Shown: positions 1-8,960, counted from the stretch's first letter. The stretch is 64,000 nucleotides of DNA from Collinsella aerofaciens (GCF_902364355.1 NZ_CABJDK010000002.1:271923-335922); one strand, 5' to 3'. Program-made: numbers and translations. The notes: generated by a model not told the origin, from the letters alone.

Positions 1-1
1 G

Positions 2-2899
2 CACTCCAGCGCCGACAAGCCGTTATTCAATGTTGCCGGTGGTGCGACACTTACAATTAGGGATTCTGCACAGGTGGGTGAGACGGTCAGCGAGGGCCAG
101 CAGCTAGCTGATCAGGGGCAGAGCCTGAATGCCGCCAATTATGGCAAGAATGCCGAACTGATTTACGATAACGATAACATTCCATCTAATTTTACCTACT
201 ACGTGACCGAATCGTCCCCGAACGGAACAGGTACAACCGAGACACTTGTCAGACATAACGTCGATATTAAGGGCGCCATCGTGGCGTGCGACGGCAACGC
301 AAATCTAAAGCTCATCAATCTGTATAACAACAACGGCAAGGGTGGCACGTTTAACCTTGTGAGCGGCGTGATCACGCAAAAACAAGGCAGCAGCGTTAGC
401 AGCTTGGTCTTTGCCGAGAACGGCTCTACCGTCAACATGAGCGGCGGCTACGTTTGTGGCGCTTCTAGCTCGGGCGCGGGCGCGGGCATTAAGGTATCCA
501 ACGCGAAAGGCGACGCTTCGACCCTTAATTTGACCGGTGGTGTAATTGCCGGCAACAGTGCTCCTAATGGCGGCGGTGTGTATGCTGAAGGTTCCACGGT
601 CACCATAGCTGGTGGCGTAATCTCCGGCAACAGCACGCTTCCTTCTGGTGCTGGTTTCGGCGGCGGCATCATGGCTTCGGGCGGCAGCGCTACTGTTTCC
701 GGCGGCTACATCACTAACAATAAATATGCCAAGTTCTGTGGCCAAGATGGTTATGGCGATCATGGCGGTGCTGGACTTGCCGCTAAAAACGGTACTCATG
801 TCACCATTTCGGGCGGCCAGATTACGGGCAACTATTCTGAGGAAGCTGGCGGTGGCGTTTACATTACCGATGTCGATCGACACGGGGCGAGTTCTCGCGA
901 GACAATGGCATGGCTCAACATTACGGGGGGAACTATTGCCGCAAATGTGAGCAACCGTTCCGAGGGTGCTGGCATTCGCGTGGGCCAGATGGTTGACGCG
1001 ATGATAGAAGGTGCGTCAAAATCTACTCCAGTCTATATCACTAATAACTCCTGCATGTCTCGCTTTGACTGGGGCGGAGGCGGTATCTTTGTCCAGGGCG
1101 ATTCGGATACCGCATCTAATGCGGGCAGGCTATTTGTCTATAACTCCTATATAAGCAGCAATGAGGCCGGTGGCTACGGTGGCGGCGTTGCGGTTTGCCC
1201 GACGGGCAAGACCTTGGTGACGAACACCTACGGCACAGCGATCTTTGGAAATACGTCTGCCAAAGATCAGCATGACGCAAAAGATGATTATAAATCTGAG
1301 AATAATAGCGGCAACGAAGGCACCCCTCACCTATCCGCTGGTGGCTACAAAGACCTTGTCCACAAAAAGAACCAGGATACTGACGCCTACAATAGTCCTG
1401 ACTTTCGCGAAAACGGTCACGCCGATTTCTTCCTTGCAGCGGAGGGTCACCGCGAGCCAATCGCGGCGGTGATTGGCAAAATGCTCGGCGGCGGTGACGC
1501 CGAATACTCGGGAAGTAAAGAGCTTACGCAAGCCATTACTATCCCTGCTAACGGTGGCGTGCAGGTATATAACAGCATCGGTCTGAGCTCGGGTGTTCAA
1601 GCTGGAGACGCCGCGGCAACTGCTGCGCAGACAGCCGCGACAACCTTCATCACGGGCAATTATTCCTGGAACCATGGCGGCGGCATCATGTCGAACGGCG
1701 ACCTGTACTTGGGCGTGCCTGCGGATACGTATGTCTATCCGAGCCTTAAGCTGAAGGCAACCAAGGCGCTGAAAATGAAAAATAAGCAGACCGAGGAAAG
1801 CATAGCGCTCGCCAAAGACCAGTTCTCCTTCTCGGTCTACCGTAAGGATTCGGATGGCGCGACGGAGCCCTCTTGGAATGACAAGACATTCAACAGTGGC
1901 GGCTGCACCTTGGTCGGAACCGCCAAGAATGATGCGGACGGTAACATCACCTTTGACCTTGGCGAACAGTTCATTGATAAGACTGTTGAGGCTAACAAGA
2001 TTACATACTACTTGGTCGAAAATGCTGGCAATGATCTCGACATCACGTACGACCCAGCCGTGTACAAGATTGTGGTGACGGTTCAGGACAACCAAACGCT
2101 ACTCATGAAGGTGCCGAGCAGGGAAAATCCAAACTCGGACGTTCCTCTTTACGTTCACAACTACACGATCACAAGCGTGAGTCCGAGAGATTCAACTAAC
2201 TCGCTGGAAAAGGACGACCAAGGCTATTATTCGATTAACGGTCCCGACGGGGAAAAGACCTTCACCAACAAGTACACTCCGTACACCTCTACCGGCACCT
2301 GGACTCCTAAGGTGACCAAGGTCGTAAAGGGCGGCGAGATGAAGGAGTTTACGCTCGAGTTTGCGGATAACGCGGACTTCAAAAATGCCAAGACGGTTGT
2401 GACCAACCCCAAGGGCGAGATTATCACCACTGCCGACGGCGGCAAGTCCCAGACCCTGAGCTTCGACAAGATCGAGTACAAACTCGATCAACTCAACAAA
2501 CTTCCGACTGACTCCACTGGCCGCGGTGCAAGCAAGACCTTTACTTATTACGTTCGCGAGCAGCAGCCAGCCACGCCGTTTACGAACTATACGTACGACA
2601 AGTCGATTTATAAGATTACGGTCAACGCGACTGACGACTCTGACCACCATATCAACGTCAATGCGACCTACAAGCAGATTCAGGATCGTGATGGCAATCC
2701 AGTGACCACCGACAAGCCCCACGACCTCACCGAGTCCACTCCCACCTTCACCAACACCTACTCCACCTCTTTGCCCCTTTCTGGTATGTCGGGCGTCACT
2801 CTGACGTACCTTGCCGGCGCGGCGGTGCTTTGCGCTGCTGCGGCCTGGATGCACATTCGTCGCAAGGCGAATGCGAAGGGAGGCGAGCGTCGTGAATAA
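2..2899 (+). CDS. Cell-wall-anchored beta-helix adhesin, probable pilus tip protein (5' partial)
   Basis: The reading frame is open to the window edge, so the N-terminus and any signal peptide are missing; about 965 residues remain. The first half is rich in short Gly-Gly-x-Ile/Val repeats followed by Asn or Ser (for example AGGVISGNS), the pattern of a right-handed parallel beta-helix adhesin. The second half has two stretches resembling Spy0128/FctA-type isopeptide-forming pilin domains (YYLVEN and YYVREQ, each with a Tyr-Lys-Ile beta strand after it). The C-terminus has a sorting signal LPLSG (encoded at 2771-2785), a hydrophobic segment and a basic tail, so it should be a sortase substrate at the cell wall. 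It overlaps the next pilin gene by 8 bases and likely shares its transcript. The tip-adhesin role is inferred from size and gene order; the ligand is unknown. Confidence 0.8.
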   Translation, partial: HSSADKPLFNVAGGATLTIRDSAQVGETVSEGQQLADQGQSLNAANYGKNAELIYDNDNIPSNFTYYVTESSPNGTGTTETLVRHNVDIKGAIVACDGNANLKLINLYNNNGKGGTFNLVSGVITQKQGSSVSSLVFAENGSTVNMSGGYVCGASSSGAGAGIKVSNAKGDASTLNLTGGVIAGNSAPNGGGVYAEGSTVTIAGGVISGNSTLPSGAGFGGGIMASGGSATVSGGYITNNKYAKFCGQDGYGDHGGAGLAAKNGTHVTISGGQITGNYSEEAGGGVYITDVDRHGASSRETMAWLNITGGTIAANVSNRSEGAGIRVGQMVDAMIEGASKSTPVYITNNSCMSRFDWGGGGIFVQGDSDTASNAGRLFVYNSYISSNEAGGYGGGVAVCPTGKTLVTNTYGTAIFGNTSAKDQHDAKDDYKSENNSGNEGTPHLSAGGYKDLVHKKNQDTDAYNSPDFRENGHADFFLAAEGHREPIAAVIGKMLGGGDAEYSGSKELTQAITIPANGGVQVYNSIGLSSGVQAGDAAATAAQTAATTFITGNYSWNHGGGIMSNGDLYLGVPADTYVYPSLKLKATKALKMKNKQTEESIALAKDQFSFSVYRKDSDGATEPSWNDKTFNSGGCTLVGTAKNDADGNITFDLGEQFIDKTVEANKITYYLVENAGNDLDITYDPAVYKIVVTVQDNQTLLMKVPSRENPNSDVPLYVHNYTITSVSPRDSTNSLEKDDQGYYSINGPDGEKTFTNKYTPYTSTGTWTPKVTKVVKGGEMKEFTLEFADNADFKNAKTVVTNPKGEIITTADGGKSQTLSFDKIEYKLDQLNKLPTDSTGRGASKTFTYYVREQQPATPFTNYTYDKSIYKITVNATDDSDHHINVNATYKQIQDRDGNPVTTDKPHDLTESTPTFTNTYSTSLPLSGMSGVTLTYLAGAAVLCAAAAWMHIRRKANAKGGERRE

Positions 2900-4562
2900 G
2901 AAAGTTTGCTCCTTCCCGATCTTGTTTGCGCTGCTTGCCCTCCTGATCGGCACCTGCGCGGTTGTGTTCCCCGCATCCGCGCAGGCCGCGCCGACCTCGA
3001 CCGGTTCCATCACGGTGAGCGGCACCGTGGCGAGCAGCTACGACGCCTACCAGATCTTTAGCGCCAACGTCGTCGACGGCGACAGCGACGCCAAGATCGC
3101 CACCGACCTCGCCTGGGCAAGCGACGCCGCGCGCGATGCCGTGTTGCCTGTGCTGCACAGCGCCGGTATGCCCAATTCCCAGACCACCGCGCAGGAAGCT
3201 GCCGAGTGGCTCAACACCGATTCCCACCTCACGAGCGCGCTGAGCGCACAGCTCGCTCGTTCCCTCCAGAGCTCTGGCGCCGTGTCTGTGCCCCTTAACG
3301 CGGGCACGGCGGCCGATCTGCCCTGTGGCTACTGGCTCATCGTCGCCAAAGACGACGCCATCTCCCAGAACGAGGCCGGCACCGCGCCGATCATGGCCCT
3401 GGTCGGCGGCAGCGCCGTCACCGTCAAGCCCAAGGCGGCGACCCCCAAGGTCGCCAAGCACGTGCTGGAGGACAGCGCCGCCGCCTGGGGCAAGGCCGCC
3501 GACGCCACGGTCGCCGACGACCTGTACTGGCGCCTCTCTGCCACGGTCCCGGCGGGGCTCACGGCCTACGACACCTATACGGTGCGGTTCGTCGACACCA
3601 TGAGCGCGGGACTCGAACCCTCCAAGGTTGCCGCGAGCATGCGCGTGTACGTGGCGGCGGGCACGGACGGCGGCTTCGACGCCGTCTCGGCCGGCAAGGA
3701 CGGCCGCGCCGGCACCGAGTCCGCGAAGGGCTGGACCGACATCACGGCCCAGTGCGCCACCAAGGTAGCGACCGACGGCAAGACCTTCACCGTGCGCACC
3801 GGCGACCTGATCGCCGCGCTCGGCGGGGCCGACGCCTTCACCGCGGGCGCCCGCGTGGTCGCCGTGTACAATGCGCCGCTCAACAGCGCGTGCAACCACG
3901 GCATCGCGAAGGGCAACCCCAACGAGGTCTACCTGCGCTACCCGCGCTCTCCCTTTGCCGACCAGTCCGGCGATGCCGGCTTCACCCGCACGCCGAGCGA
4001 CGACGCGTGCGCCTACACCTGGGATCTCGCGCTCACCAAGCGCGGCAGCGACGGCGACAAGCCGCTTGCCGGGGCGGTCCTGAGCATCGCCGACGACCGC
4101 GGCCGCACGCTGTCGGCCGACGGCACGTGGGATGCGGAGGGCAAGGCCACCGTCACCACGGGCGAGGACGGCCGCGTGACCGTCTCGGGCGTGGACTCGG
4201 GCAAGCTGGAGGTCCGCGAGCTCAAGGCGCCCAAGGGCTACACCGCCTTTGAGGGTACGCGCTCCGTGACGGTCAAGGCCGAGGGCCTGGACGTCGACCA
4301 GGTGGCCGCCGCCAAGCCCAAACTCACCATCACGGCCGAGTCGCCCCTGCGTGCCGACAGCGCGGACGGGTCGACGGGCAGCCTGGAGGCGTCGCTCATC
4401 AACACGCCCACCGGCACACCCCCTAGCATTACCACCGGAGGCTTTATGCCCTCGACTGGCGATATGGCAATGTACGCCGCGGCCGCCGCAGCGGTCGCCG
4501 GAGCCGCGCTCATCGTGGTCGCGCTCCTGGTCAAGCGGGGAGGTGGCAGCCATAAAGAATAG
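2892..4562 (+). CDS. SpaA-type pilin with MPSTG sorting signal
   Basis: A 556-residue secreted pilin. I chose the GTG at 2892 because GGGAGG lies 8 bases upstream and the product then begins with a clear signal peptide (basic start, hydrophobic stretch, SAQAAP cleavage region). The N-terminal domain has the YQIF motif common to fimbrial isopeptide proteins. A middle domain follows (YLRYPRSP region), then a SpaA/Cna-B-like domain near residues 380-460 (LALTKRGSDGD through ELKAPKGY). The C-terminus has MPSTG (4446-4460), a transmembrane helix and KRGGGSHKE. MPSTG differs from the LP-type signals of both neighbours. The gene is visibly more G+C-rich in third codon positions than the pilin genes on either side, suggesting a different history. 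Whether it is the basal or accessory subunit is inference. Confidence 0.85.
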   Translation: MNKKVCSFPILFALLALLIGTCAVVFPASAQAAPTSTGSITVSGTVASSYDAYQIFSANVVDGDSDAKIATDLAWASDAARDAVLPVLHSAGMPNSQTTAQEAAEWLNTDSHLTSALSAQLARSLQSSGAVSVPLNAGTAADLPCGYWLIVAKDDAISQNEAGTAPIMALVGGSAVTVKPKAATPKVAKHVLEDSAAAWGKAADATVADDLYWRLSATVPAGLTAYDTYTVRFVDTMSAGLEPSKVAASMRVYVAAGTDGGFDAVSAGKDGRAGTESAKGWTDITAQCATKVATDGKTFTVRTGDLIAALGGADAFTAGARVVAVYNAPLNSACNHGIAKGNPNEVYLRYPRSPFADQSGDAGFTRTPSDDACAYTWDLALTKRGSDGDKPLAGAVLSIADDRGRTLSADGTWDAEGKATVTTGEDGRVTVSGVDSGKLEVRELKAPKGYTAFEGTRSVTVKAEGLDVDQVAAAKPKLTITAESPLRADSADGSTGSLEASLINTPTGTPPSITTGGFMPSTGDMAMYAAAAAAVAGAALIVVALLVKRGGGSHKE

Positions 4563-4670
4563 CTGGCAGCCCCACAGAGAGCGGGGCGAGACGTAGCGAA
4601 GTAGATGCTAAGACGCAGACAGATGATGACCGATCGAATGAGAACCAACCGGAAAACGGAGGAAAAGAAG

Positions 4671-6386
4671 ATGAGCATGAGCAAGAACATCGCACGCCTG
4701 GCAGTAACCGCCGGCCTCACAGCAGCCCTGAGCTTCGGCGGCGTTATGGCCCCGGTGACCATGGCGTTTGCTGATGATGGCGACAACAGCATCACCATTA
4801 CGCAGTCGGAGGGTAACGCATCCACTACGTTCAAGGCATATCAGATCTTTAAGGCCGATGTCGTAGATCCTACTGAGGAGGGGACGGCTGATAAGATCGT
4901 CTCCAACGTCAAGTGGGCAGACGACGTGGAGCCGAGTGTTCAGAATGCCATTATCGCGGCTATTGAAGCGGATTCGAAGTATGAGACTTCTAATCCTAAG
5001 CTGCCCAATAAGGCTACCGCCCAGGACGTGGCCGATTGGTTGACTAAGAACGTTACCGGTACTAATGCTGAGACTGCTGTTAATAAGGATCACCTTCTCA
5101 ACAAGATTGCCGGTATTGTGAAAAGTGGCGTTACCGCTACGGGCAGTTCGTTCTTGGCAGGCAATAGTTTCACTGTGCCTAACGATGAGAATAATTCCCC
5201 CAAGACGGGTTACTACCTGTTCCTGACCGATGAATCTTCACTGAGCACTTCCGAAGCGGCAAAGAAGAACACGGGCACCTCGCCCATCTTCGCCGTTGTC
5301 GGCGGTAGCAGCGTGACCGTTACCGAGAAGACCAGCATTCCTACCGTTGAGAAGGAGGTCCTCGAGGGCGGTAACTGGGGAAAGGTAAGCGACTCGTATA
5401 TTGGCGAGGAGGTCGAATATAAACTGACTGGCCACGTTGCTAGTAACATCGACACCTTCACCAAGTACGAATATACGTTCCAGGATCATCTTTCTGTTGG
5501 ACTGGAGGCTATCAAGAGCTCCGTTGAGGTGAAAATTAACGGTCAAGTTATCCAGCCTGCAAATGGCTACACGGTAGACCTTGTGGACACTAAGAACGCT
5601 TCTGGGAACCTTACTGGCGGTCAAGACCTGACGATTTCCTTCTCCAATCTTAAGGATGCTGCAGCAGCTGCAGGCGTGACGCTTAGGGGCGACTCTAAGG
5701 TCGTTGTGACCTATAAAGCAAAACTGACCGATAAGGCTGAATACACTGCCACCGGCAACACCAATGATGTCAAACTCGTCTATTCGAATAACCCCATGGT
5801 TGAAGGTACTGGCACCTCCACGCCGGAGCGAGTTACTGACCATGTCTTCCGCCTGGATGTGACCAAGGTCGAAAAGGACAACCAGAATCAAAAACTTGAA
5901 GCTACCTTCCAAGTCAAAATGACCAAAGAGGGAGATACTTCGCTTAAGACTAATAGGTGGCTGACCCAAACTGGCGGCATTACCGAAAATGAGAAAGATG
6001 CCGGAAAATTCAAGACCGACAAGGAAACTGGCAAGATTTATATCCCTGGTCTTGTTGAGGGAACGTATGAGATTACCGAATGCAATACTCCTGCTGGTTA
6101 CAACACCCTTGCTCCGTTTACCATTACGGTGAAGCCGAAGTACAACGCAGACGGTAGCCTGCAGAGTCTCGATGTAACGTCCAGCAATACCGAAATGGTT
6201 ACTTCCAGTGCTACAAATGACGCGACCATTCCTGTCACCATCCAGAACAAGAAGGGCTCCGGCCTCCCGCTGACCGGTCTCAATGGCGTGACCTTCACTT
6301 GGATTGCTGGTGGCGCGGTGCTGTGCATCGGCGTGGCGCACCTCATCCGCAGCCGTAAGCAGGCTGAGGAGTCCGAGCAGGGGTAA
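4671..6386 (+). CDS. Major pilin subunit with LPLTG sorting signal
   Basis: A 571-residue backbone-type pilin. The ATG at 4671 has GGAGG 8 bases upstream and is followed by a signal peptide ending near AFADDGD. Domain order: an N-terminal D1-like domain with YQIF (about residues 45-200), an isopeptide-forming fimbrial domain beginning at VEKEVLEGGNWGK (about 225-390), and a C-terminal SpaA/Cna-B domain (DVTKVEKDNQNQKLEA to ITECNTPAGYN). LPLTG is encoded at 6264-6278, followed by a hydrophobic helix and SRKQAEESEQG. It lies 108 bases after the MPSTG pilin and is closed by a strong terminator at 6487, so the three surface proteins probably form one operon. Codon use is more A+T-rich than in the middle pilin. 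Its role as the shaft subunit is inferred from domain layout. Confidence 0.85.
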   Translation: MSMSKNIARLAVTAGLTAALSFGGVMAPVTMAFADDGDNSITITQSEGNASTTFKAYQIFKADVVDPTEEGTADKIVSNVKWADDVEPSVQNAIIAAIEADSKYETSNPKLPNKATAQDVADWLTKNVTGTNAETAVNKDHLLNKIAGIVKSGVTATGSSFLAGNSFTVPNDENNSPKTGYYLFLTDESSLSTSEAAKKNTGTSPIFAVVGGSSVTVTEKTSIPTVEKEVLEGGNWGKVSDSYIGEEVEYKLTGHVASNIDTFTKYEYTFQDHLSVGLEAIKSSVEVKINGQVIQPANGYTVDLVDTKNASGNLTGGQDLTISFSNLKDAAAAAGVTLRGDSKVVVTYKAKLTDKAEYTATGNTNDVKLVYSNNPMVEGTGTSTPERVTDHVFRLDVTKVEKDNQNQKLEATFQVKMTKEGDTSLKTNRWLTQTGGITENEKDAGKFKTDKETGKIYIPGLVEGTYEITECNTPAGYNTLAPFTITVKPKYNADGSLQSLDVTSSNTEMVTSSATNDATIPVTIQNKKGSGLPLTGLNGVTFTWIAGGAVLCIGVAHLIRSRKQAEESEQG

Positions 6387-6486
6387 CGCTCGCTCACCCA
6401 TCCCTTTGGCAGGTGGGATGTGATGGCCTTGAGACTTGCGGACACTTTTCTCGTCCATCCACGTTCTTGCTTTGCCATTCTCTTTT

Positions 6487-6524
6487 CGGGGCAGACTCCG
6501 CACTGGAGTCTGCCCCGTTTTTTT
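6487..6524 (+). terminator. Terminator of the pilin operon
   Basis: A perfect 13-bp stem (arms 6487-6499 and 6505-6517, loop GCACT) is followed by seven T residues. It lies about 100 bases after the LPLTG pilin stop and separates the pilin operon from the sortase gene. Confidence 0.9.
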
Positions 6525-6563
6525 GGGACAACGCAGCCAGCCTCCACCGTCCGATGCGGGTAC

Positions 6564-6806
6564 GTTCGTCATCGCGTTTCTTGACTCGTATGAGGTTCGG
6601 ATTAAGGTCCGTAGGCGCACGCGCGGTGCGGACGGTAGAAGGCATTTGCGCCGCGCGTGCAAATTAAAATGCCCGTGGTTCGGAGTCCGGACATTTAACA
6701 ACACCGGAAACTGCTCACTCGCGCTTTCGAACACTTACGCGGGGCGTGTCGTTTCCTGTAACGATTGTATCCCGAATCGCCCCGCCGATTCGGGACATTT
6801 GAAAAC
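6564..6806 (+). repeat. Direct repeat copy A, with a decayed small-gene remnant
   Basis: About 240 bases that recur at 7041-7286 with scattered substitutions. It holds codons matching the last two thirds of the small protein at 6994-7146 (FVIAFLDSYEV followed by the same basic tail) but lacks its start, ribosome site and stop, so it is a truncated copy. The inverted repeat TCCCGAATC...GATTCGGGA (6770-6795) is conserved in both copies. The rest of 6525-6993 has no credible gene; a short imperfect hairpin (CTGCG...CGCAG) lies near 6909-6930. Confidence 0.75.
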
Positions 6807-6993
6807 GCAAACACGTCGGGCAAACCCGGACAATGCGGCCAGGCTCCGCTGGACGAGGAACCGTGTGTGTAACTATCGAACAAATGTTTGCAATTATTGC
6901 GTTTAGCAGCTGCGGGTGCATGCACTCGCAGTAAAATACCCTTGCGACGCATCCCGTGCGCGGGCGGCCGACGACTCGATCGGAGGTCCCCAA

Positions 6994-7146
6994 ATGCTGA
7001 AATTCCTTAACGCGCTCGCCGCCCTCGCGGCGGTGGGCTCGTTCGTCATCGCGTTTCTTGACTCGTATGAAGTTCGGTTTAAGGTCCGTAGGCGCACGCG
7101 CGGTGCGGACGGTAGAAGGCATTTGCGCCGCAACAAGCGCAAATAA
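6994..7146 (+). CDS. Small basic single-pass membrane protein, unknown function
   Basis: A 50-residue open frame with a good ribosome site (GGAGGT, 6 bases before ATG at 6994). The N-terminal half is hydrophobic (LAALAAVGSFVIAFL, one membrane segment) and the C-terminal half is strongly basic (VRRRTRG and HLRRNKRK). A stem-loop follows immediately at 7148-7175. A truncated second copy lies at 6564-6680, so the unit has been duplicated. I do not recognise the family. Placement between pilins and sortase may be coincidental; the basic tail could contact membrane phospholipid or nucleic acid, which is speculation. Confidence 0.55.
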   Translation: MLKFLNALAALAAVGSFVIAFLDSYEVRFKVRRRTRGADGRRHLRRNKRK

Positions 7147-7286
7147 GAATGCCCGGGGTTAGAGGCCCGGGCATTTAACAACACCGGAAACTGGTCGCCC
7201 GCGCTTTCGATCACTTACGCGGGGTGCGTCGTTTCCTGTAGCTATTGTATCCCGAATCTCCCCGCCGATTCGGGACATTTTGAAAA
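7041..7286 (+). repeat. Direct repeat copy B, including the intact small gene's 3' part
   Basis: The second copy of the duplicated module. It includes the 3' two thirds of the small gene, the stem-loop 7148-7175 and the inverted repeat TCCCGAATC...GATTCGGGA (7250-7275). Offset from copy A is 477 bases at the left end and 480 at the right, so small indels separate the copies. Confidence 0.8.
7148..7175 (+). terminator. Stem-loop after the small membrane protein gene
   Basis: A perfect 10-bp stem (AATGCCCGGG / CCCGGGCATT) with an 8-base loop begins 2 bases after the stop codon. Only three T residues follow, so it is a weak intrinsic terminator or an RNA-stabilising hairpin. The equivalent hairpin in copy A has lost pairing. 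Confidence 0.5.
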
Positions 7287-7405
7287 CTCAAATGCTGGCT
7301 TATCCTCGACTGGACGGTGCGGTCTAGCTGTGTTGTCGGGCGGGGGAGCCTGCTAATCGGCTATTATTTGTTTAGACAACTTGAGCTGTAGAGGAGTGAA
7401 CGGCG

Positions 7406-8344
7406 ATGGTGCAGGGCGCCAAACATATGAAGAACAATAACGCCGCGGCCAACGGCGGCTCAAGCCCCCAGCCCAAACCTCAACCAAAGCCCAAGCGCCG
7501 TCGCAAGCGGCTGCCGCGCTGGGCCGACCGCCTCATCACCATCGTTATCATCCTTATTGGCGTGGGCCTAATGACCTGGCCGTGGATCTTGGACCGGCTC
7601 GAGGCCTCGGGCGTGTTCAACCAGATCAGCACCGTGTCCAGCACCGTGGACGCGCTGTCTGCCGAGGAGCGCGAGCGCATCCTGCTCCAGGCGCGCTCCT
7701 TTAACGAGCAGCTTGCCGGCGAGGCCACCGAGCTTCCCGCCGACCAGATCGAGCCCTACGCTCAGCAGCTCATCTTTGACCGCGACCCCATGATGAGCTG
7801 GGTCGAGATCCCCTCCATCGATGTGAGCATGCCCATCTACCACGGCACGAGCGAAGAAGTCCTTATGGCGGGCGTCGGCCACCTGGAAGGCACGAGCCTG
7901 CCGGTGGGCGGCACCTCGACGCACTGCGTGCTCACCGCGCACTCGGGCATGCGCAACCTGAGCATGTTCGACGACATCCATTCGCTGGAGCCCGGCGACC
8001 TGGTGCTGCTGCATACCATGAACAAGACGCTCGCCTACAAGATGGTGGACTCCGAGGTGGTGCTGCCCGAGGAGATGGAGTCACTGACCATCGAGCCCGG
8101 CGCCGACAAGGTGACGCTCGTCACCTGTACGCCCTACGGTGTGAACGACCATCGCCTGCTGGTGCATTGCGTGCGCACCAAGTACAACAAGAAGGACGTC
8201 GACAAGCAAAAGTCGCTGGCCGGCCGCCACTGGGGCAAGCGTGAGTTTGCCGTGCTTATCGTGGTCGTAGCCATTGTGCTGTTGCTGCTGGACATCGTGA
8301 TCCACGCGGTCCGCAAGCGCCGCAAGGCCAAGGCCTCGGCATAA
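7406..8344 (+). CDS. srtC: Class C (pilus-polymerising) sortase
   Basis: A 312-residue membrane sortase that would cleave the LPxTG-like signals of the upstream pilins and link subunits to one another. A proline- and arginine-rich N-terminus is followed by a transmembrane helix (about residues 43-62). The catalytic domain has the conserved His (VLTAHSGMRN), the catalytic Cys in TLVTCTPYG and the active-site Arg shortly after (NDHRLLVHC). A second C-terminal membrane helix and a basic tail are typical of class C enzymes. The start has GAGGAG 8 bases upstream. It is transcribed apart from the pilins, behind a terminator and the duplicated module. It is the only sortase in the window; a housekeeping sortase must be elsewhere. 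Confidence 0.92.
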   Translation: MVQGAKHMKNNNAAANGGSSPQPKPQPKPKRRRKRLPRWADRLITIVIILIGVGLMTWPWILDRLEASGVFNQISTVSSTVDALSAEERERILLQARSFNEQLAGEATELPADQIEPYAQQLIFDRDPMMSWVEIPSIDVSMPIYHGTSEEVLMAGVGHLEGTSLPVGGTSTHCVLTAHSGMRNLSMFDDIHSLEPGDLVLLHTMNKTLAYKMVDSEVVLPEEMESLTIEPGADKVTLVTCTPYGVNDHRLLVHCVRTKYNKKDVDKQKSLAGRHWGKREFAVLIVVVAIVLLLLDIVIHAVRKRRKAKASA

Positions 8345-8357
8345 GACATTCTCCAGA

Positions 8358-8392
8358 ACCACCACAATGGGGACAGGCATCTTTGTGGTGGT
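8358..8392 (+). repeat. GGGACAGG-loop hairpin element, copy 1
   Basis: A stem ACCACCACAA / TTGTGGTGGT encloses GGGGACAGGCATC. The reverse complement of copy 2 (41021-41053) matches this over about 33 bases with only two differences. It lies 14 bases after the sortase stop and may act as its terminator. See the finding on the dispersed hairpin family. Confidence 0.75.
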
Positions 8393-8404
8393 CGGGACTT
8401 CCAA

Positions 8405-8465
8405 ACCATCACAACATTCGATGAAAATCGCGATTTTGGCGAAAAGCGTCGAATGTTGTGATGGT
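8405..8465. repeat. 17-bp perfect inverted repeat with a palindromic centre
   Basis: Arms at 8405-8421 and 8449-8465 pair perfectly over 17 bases. The 27-base interior holds the 14-bp palindrome AAAATCGCGATTTT (8424-8437). It follows directly on the GGGACAGG hairpin. No gene is seen in the rest of 8345-8648; a TATACT hexamer at 8608-8613 could be a -10 box for gatC, but no matching -35 is evident. Confidence 0.7.
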
Positions 8466-8648
8466 CTTCGTTGCGGACGGCGCGGTTTTCGCTATGGACG
8501 GTGCGGTTTTGCCGCAGAGCTGCCAGCCCGTCGCCCGCCAATCCGCCGCCCTCGTTACGTTTTCGCTGCATTTGGGTAAAGCACCTGCTCCAAGCGGCGT
8601 TGCCTTGTATACTAGAGCGGTTTATCTGTTATGCGGAAGGGAGCGCCT

Positions 8649-8960
8649 ATGGCACTCAGCGAGAAAGACGTGCGCGGCATCGCCGAGTACGCAAAGATCG
8701 CACTGACCGATGACGAGCTCACCCAGATGACGTCCTACATGAACGACGCCGTCCAGATGCTCGAGCCCGTCCTGCAATATGACTTACCCGACGTGGAGCC
8801 CACATTCCATCCTATCGGAAGCCTGTCCAACGTGATGGGCGACGACCTACGCGAGCCCGAGCGCGACCTGCCGCTCGACGTTGCGCTGGAAAACGCCGGC
8901 AGCGCGCGCGACCGCTACTTCCGCGTGCCGTCCATTTTGGGAGAGGGGGAGAGCGAGTAA
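8649..8960 (+). CDS. gatC: Aspartyl/glutamyl-tRNA amidotransferase subunit C
   Basis: A 103-residue GatC, the small subunit that stabilises GatA and bridges it to GatB in the enzyme that converts Glu-tRNA(Gln) and Asp-tRNA(Asn) to the amidated forms. The start at 8649 is preferred over the ATG at 8631 because GGAAGGGAG lies just upstream and the product then begins MALSEKDVRGIAEYAKIALT, the usual GatC opening. Its stop overlaps the gatA start (TAATG), so the three genes are translationally coupled. Length is normal for the family. Confidence 0.93.
   Translation: MALSEKDVRGIAEYAKIALTDDELTQMTSYMNDAVQMLEPVLQYDLPDVEPTFHPIGSLSNVMGDDLREPERDLPLDVALENAGSARDRYFRVPSILGEGESE

Noticed and set aside
2796..4553. 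585-codon open frame on the minus strand opposite the MPSTG pilin
   Set aside because: It is an antisense shadow caused by high G+C; its product is arginine- and glycine-rich low-complexity sequence, whereas the plus strand has a signal peptide, domains and sorting motif.
6525..7286. Insertion sequence as explanation of the direct repeat
   Set aside because: There is no transposase frame and no terminal inverted repeat at the copy ends; a local duplication is simpler.
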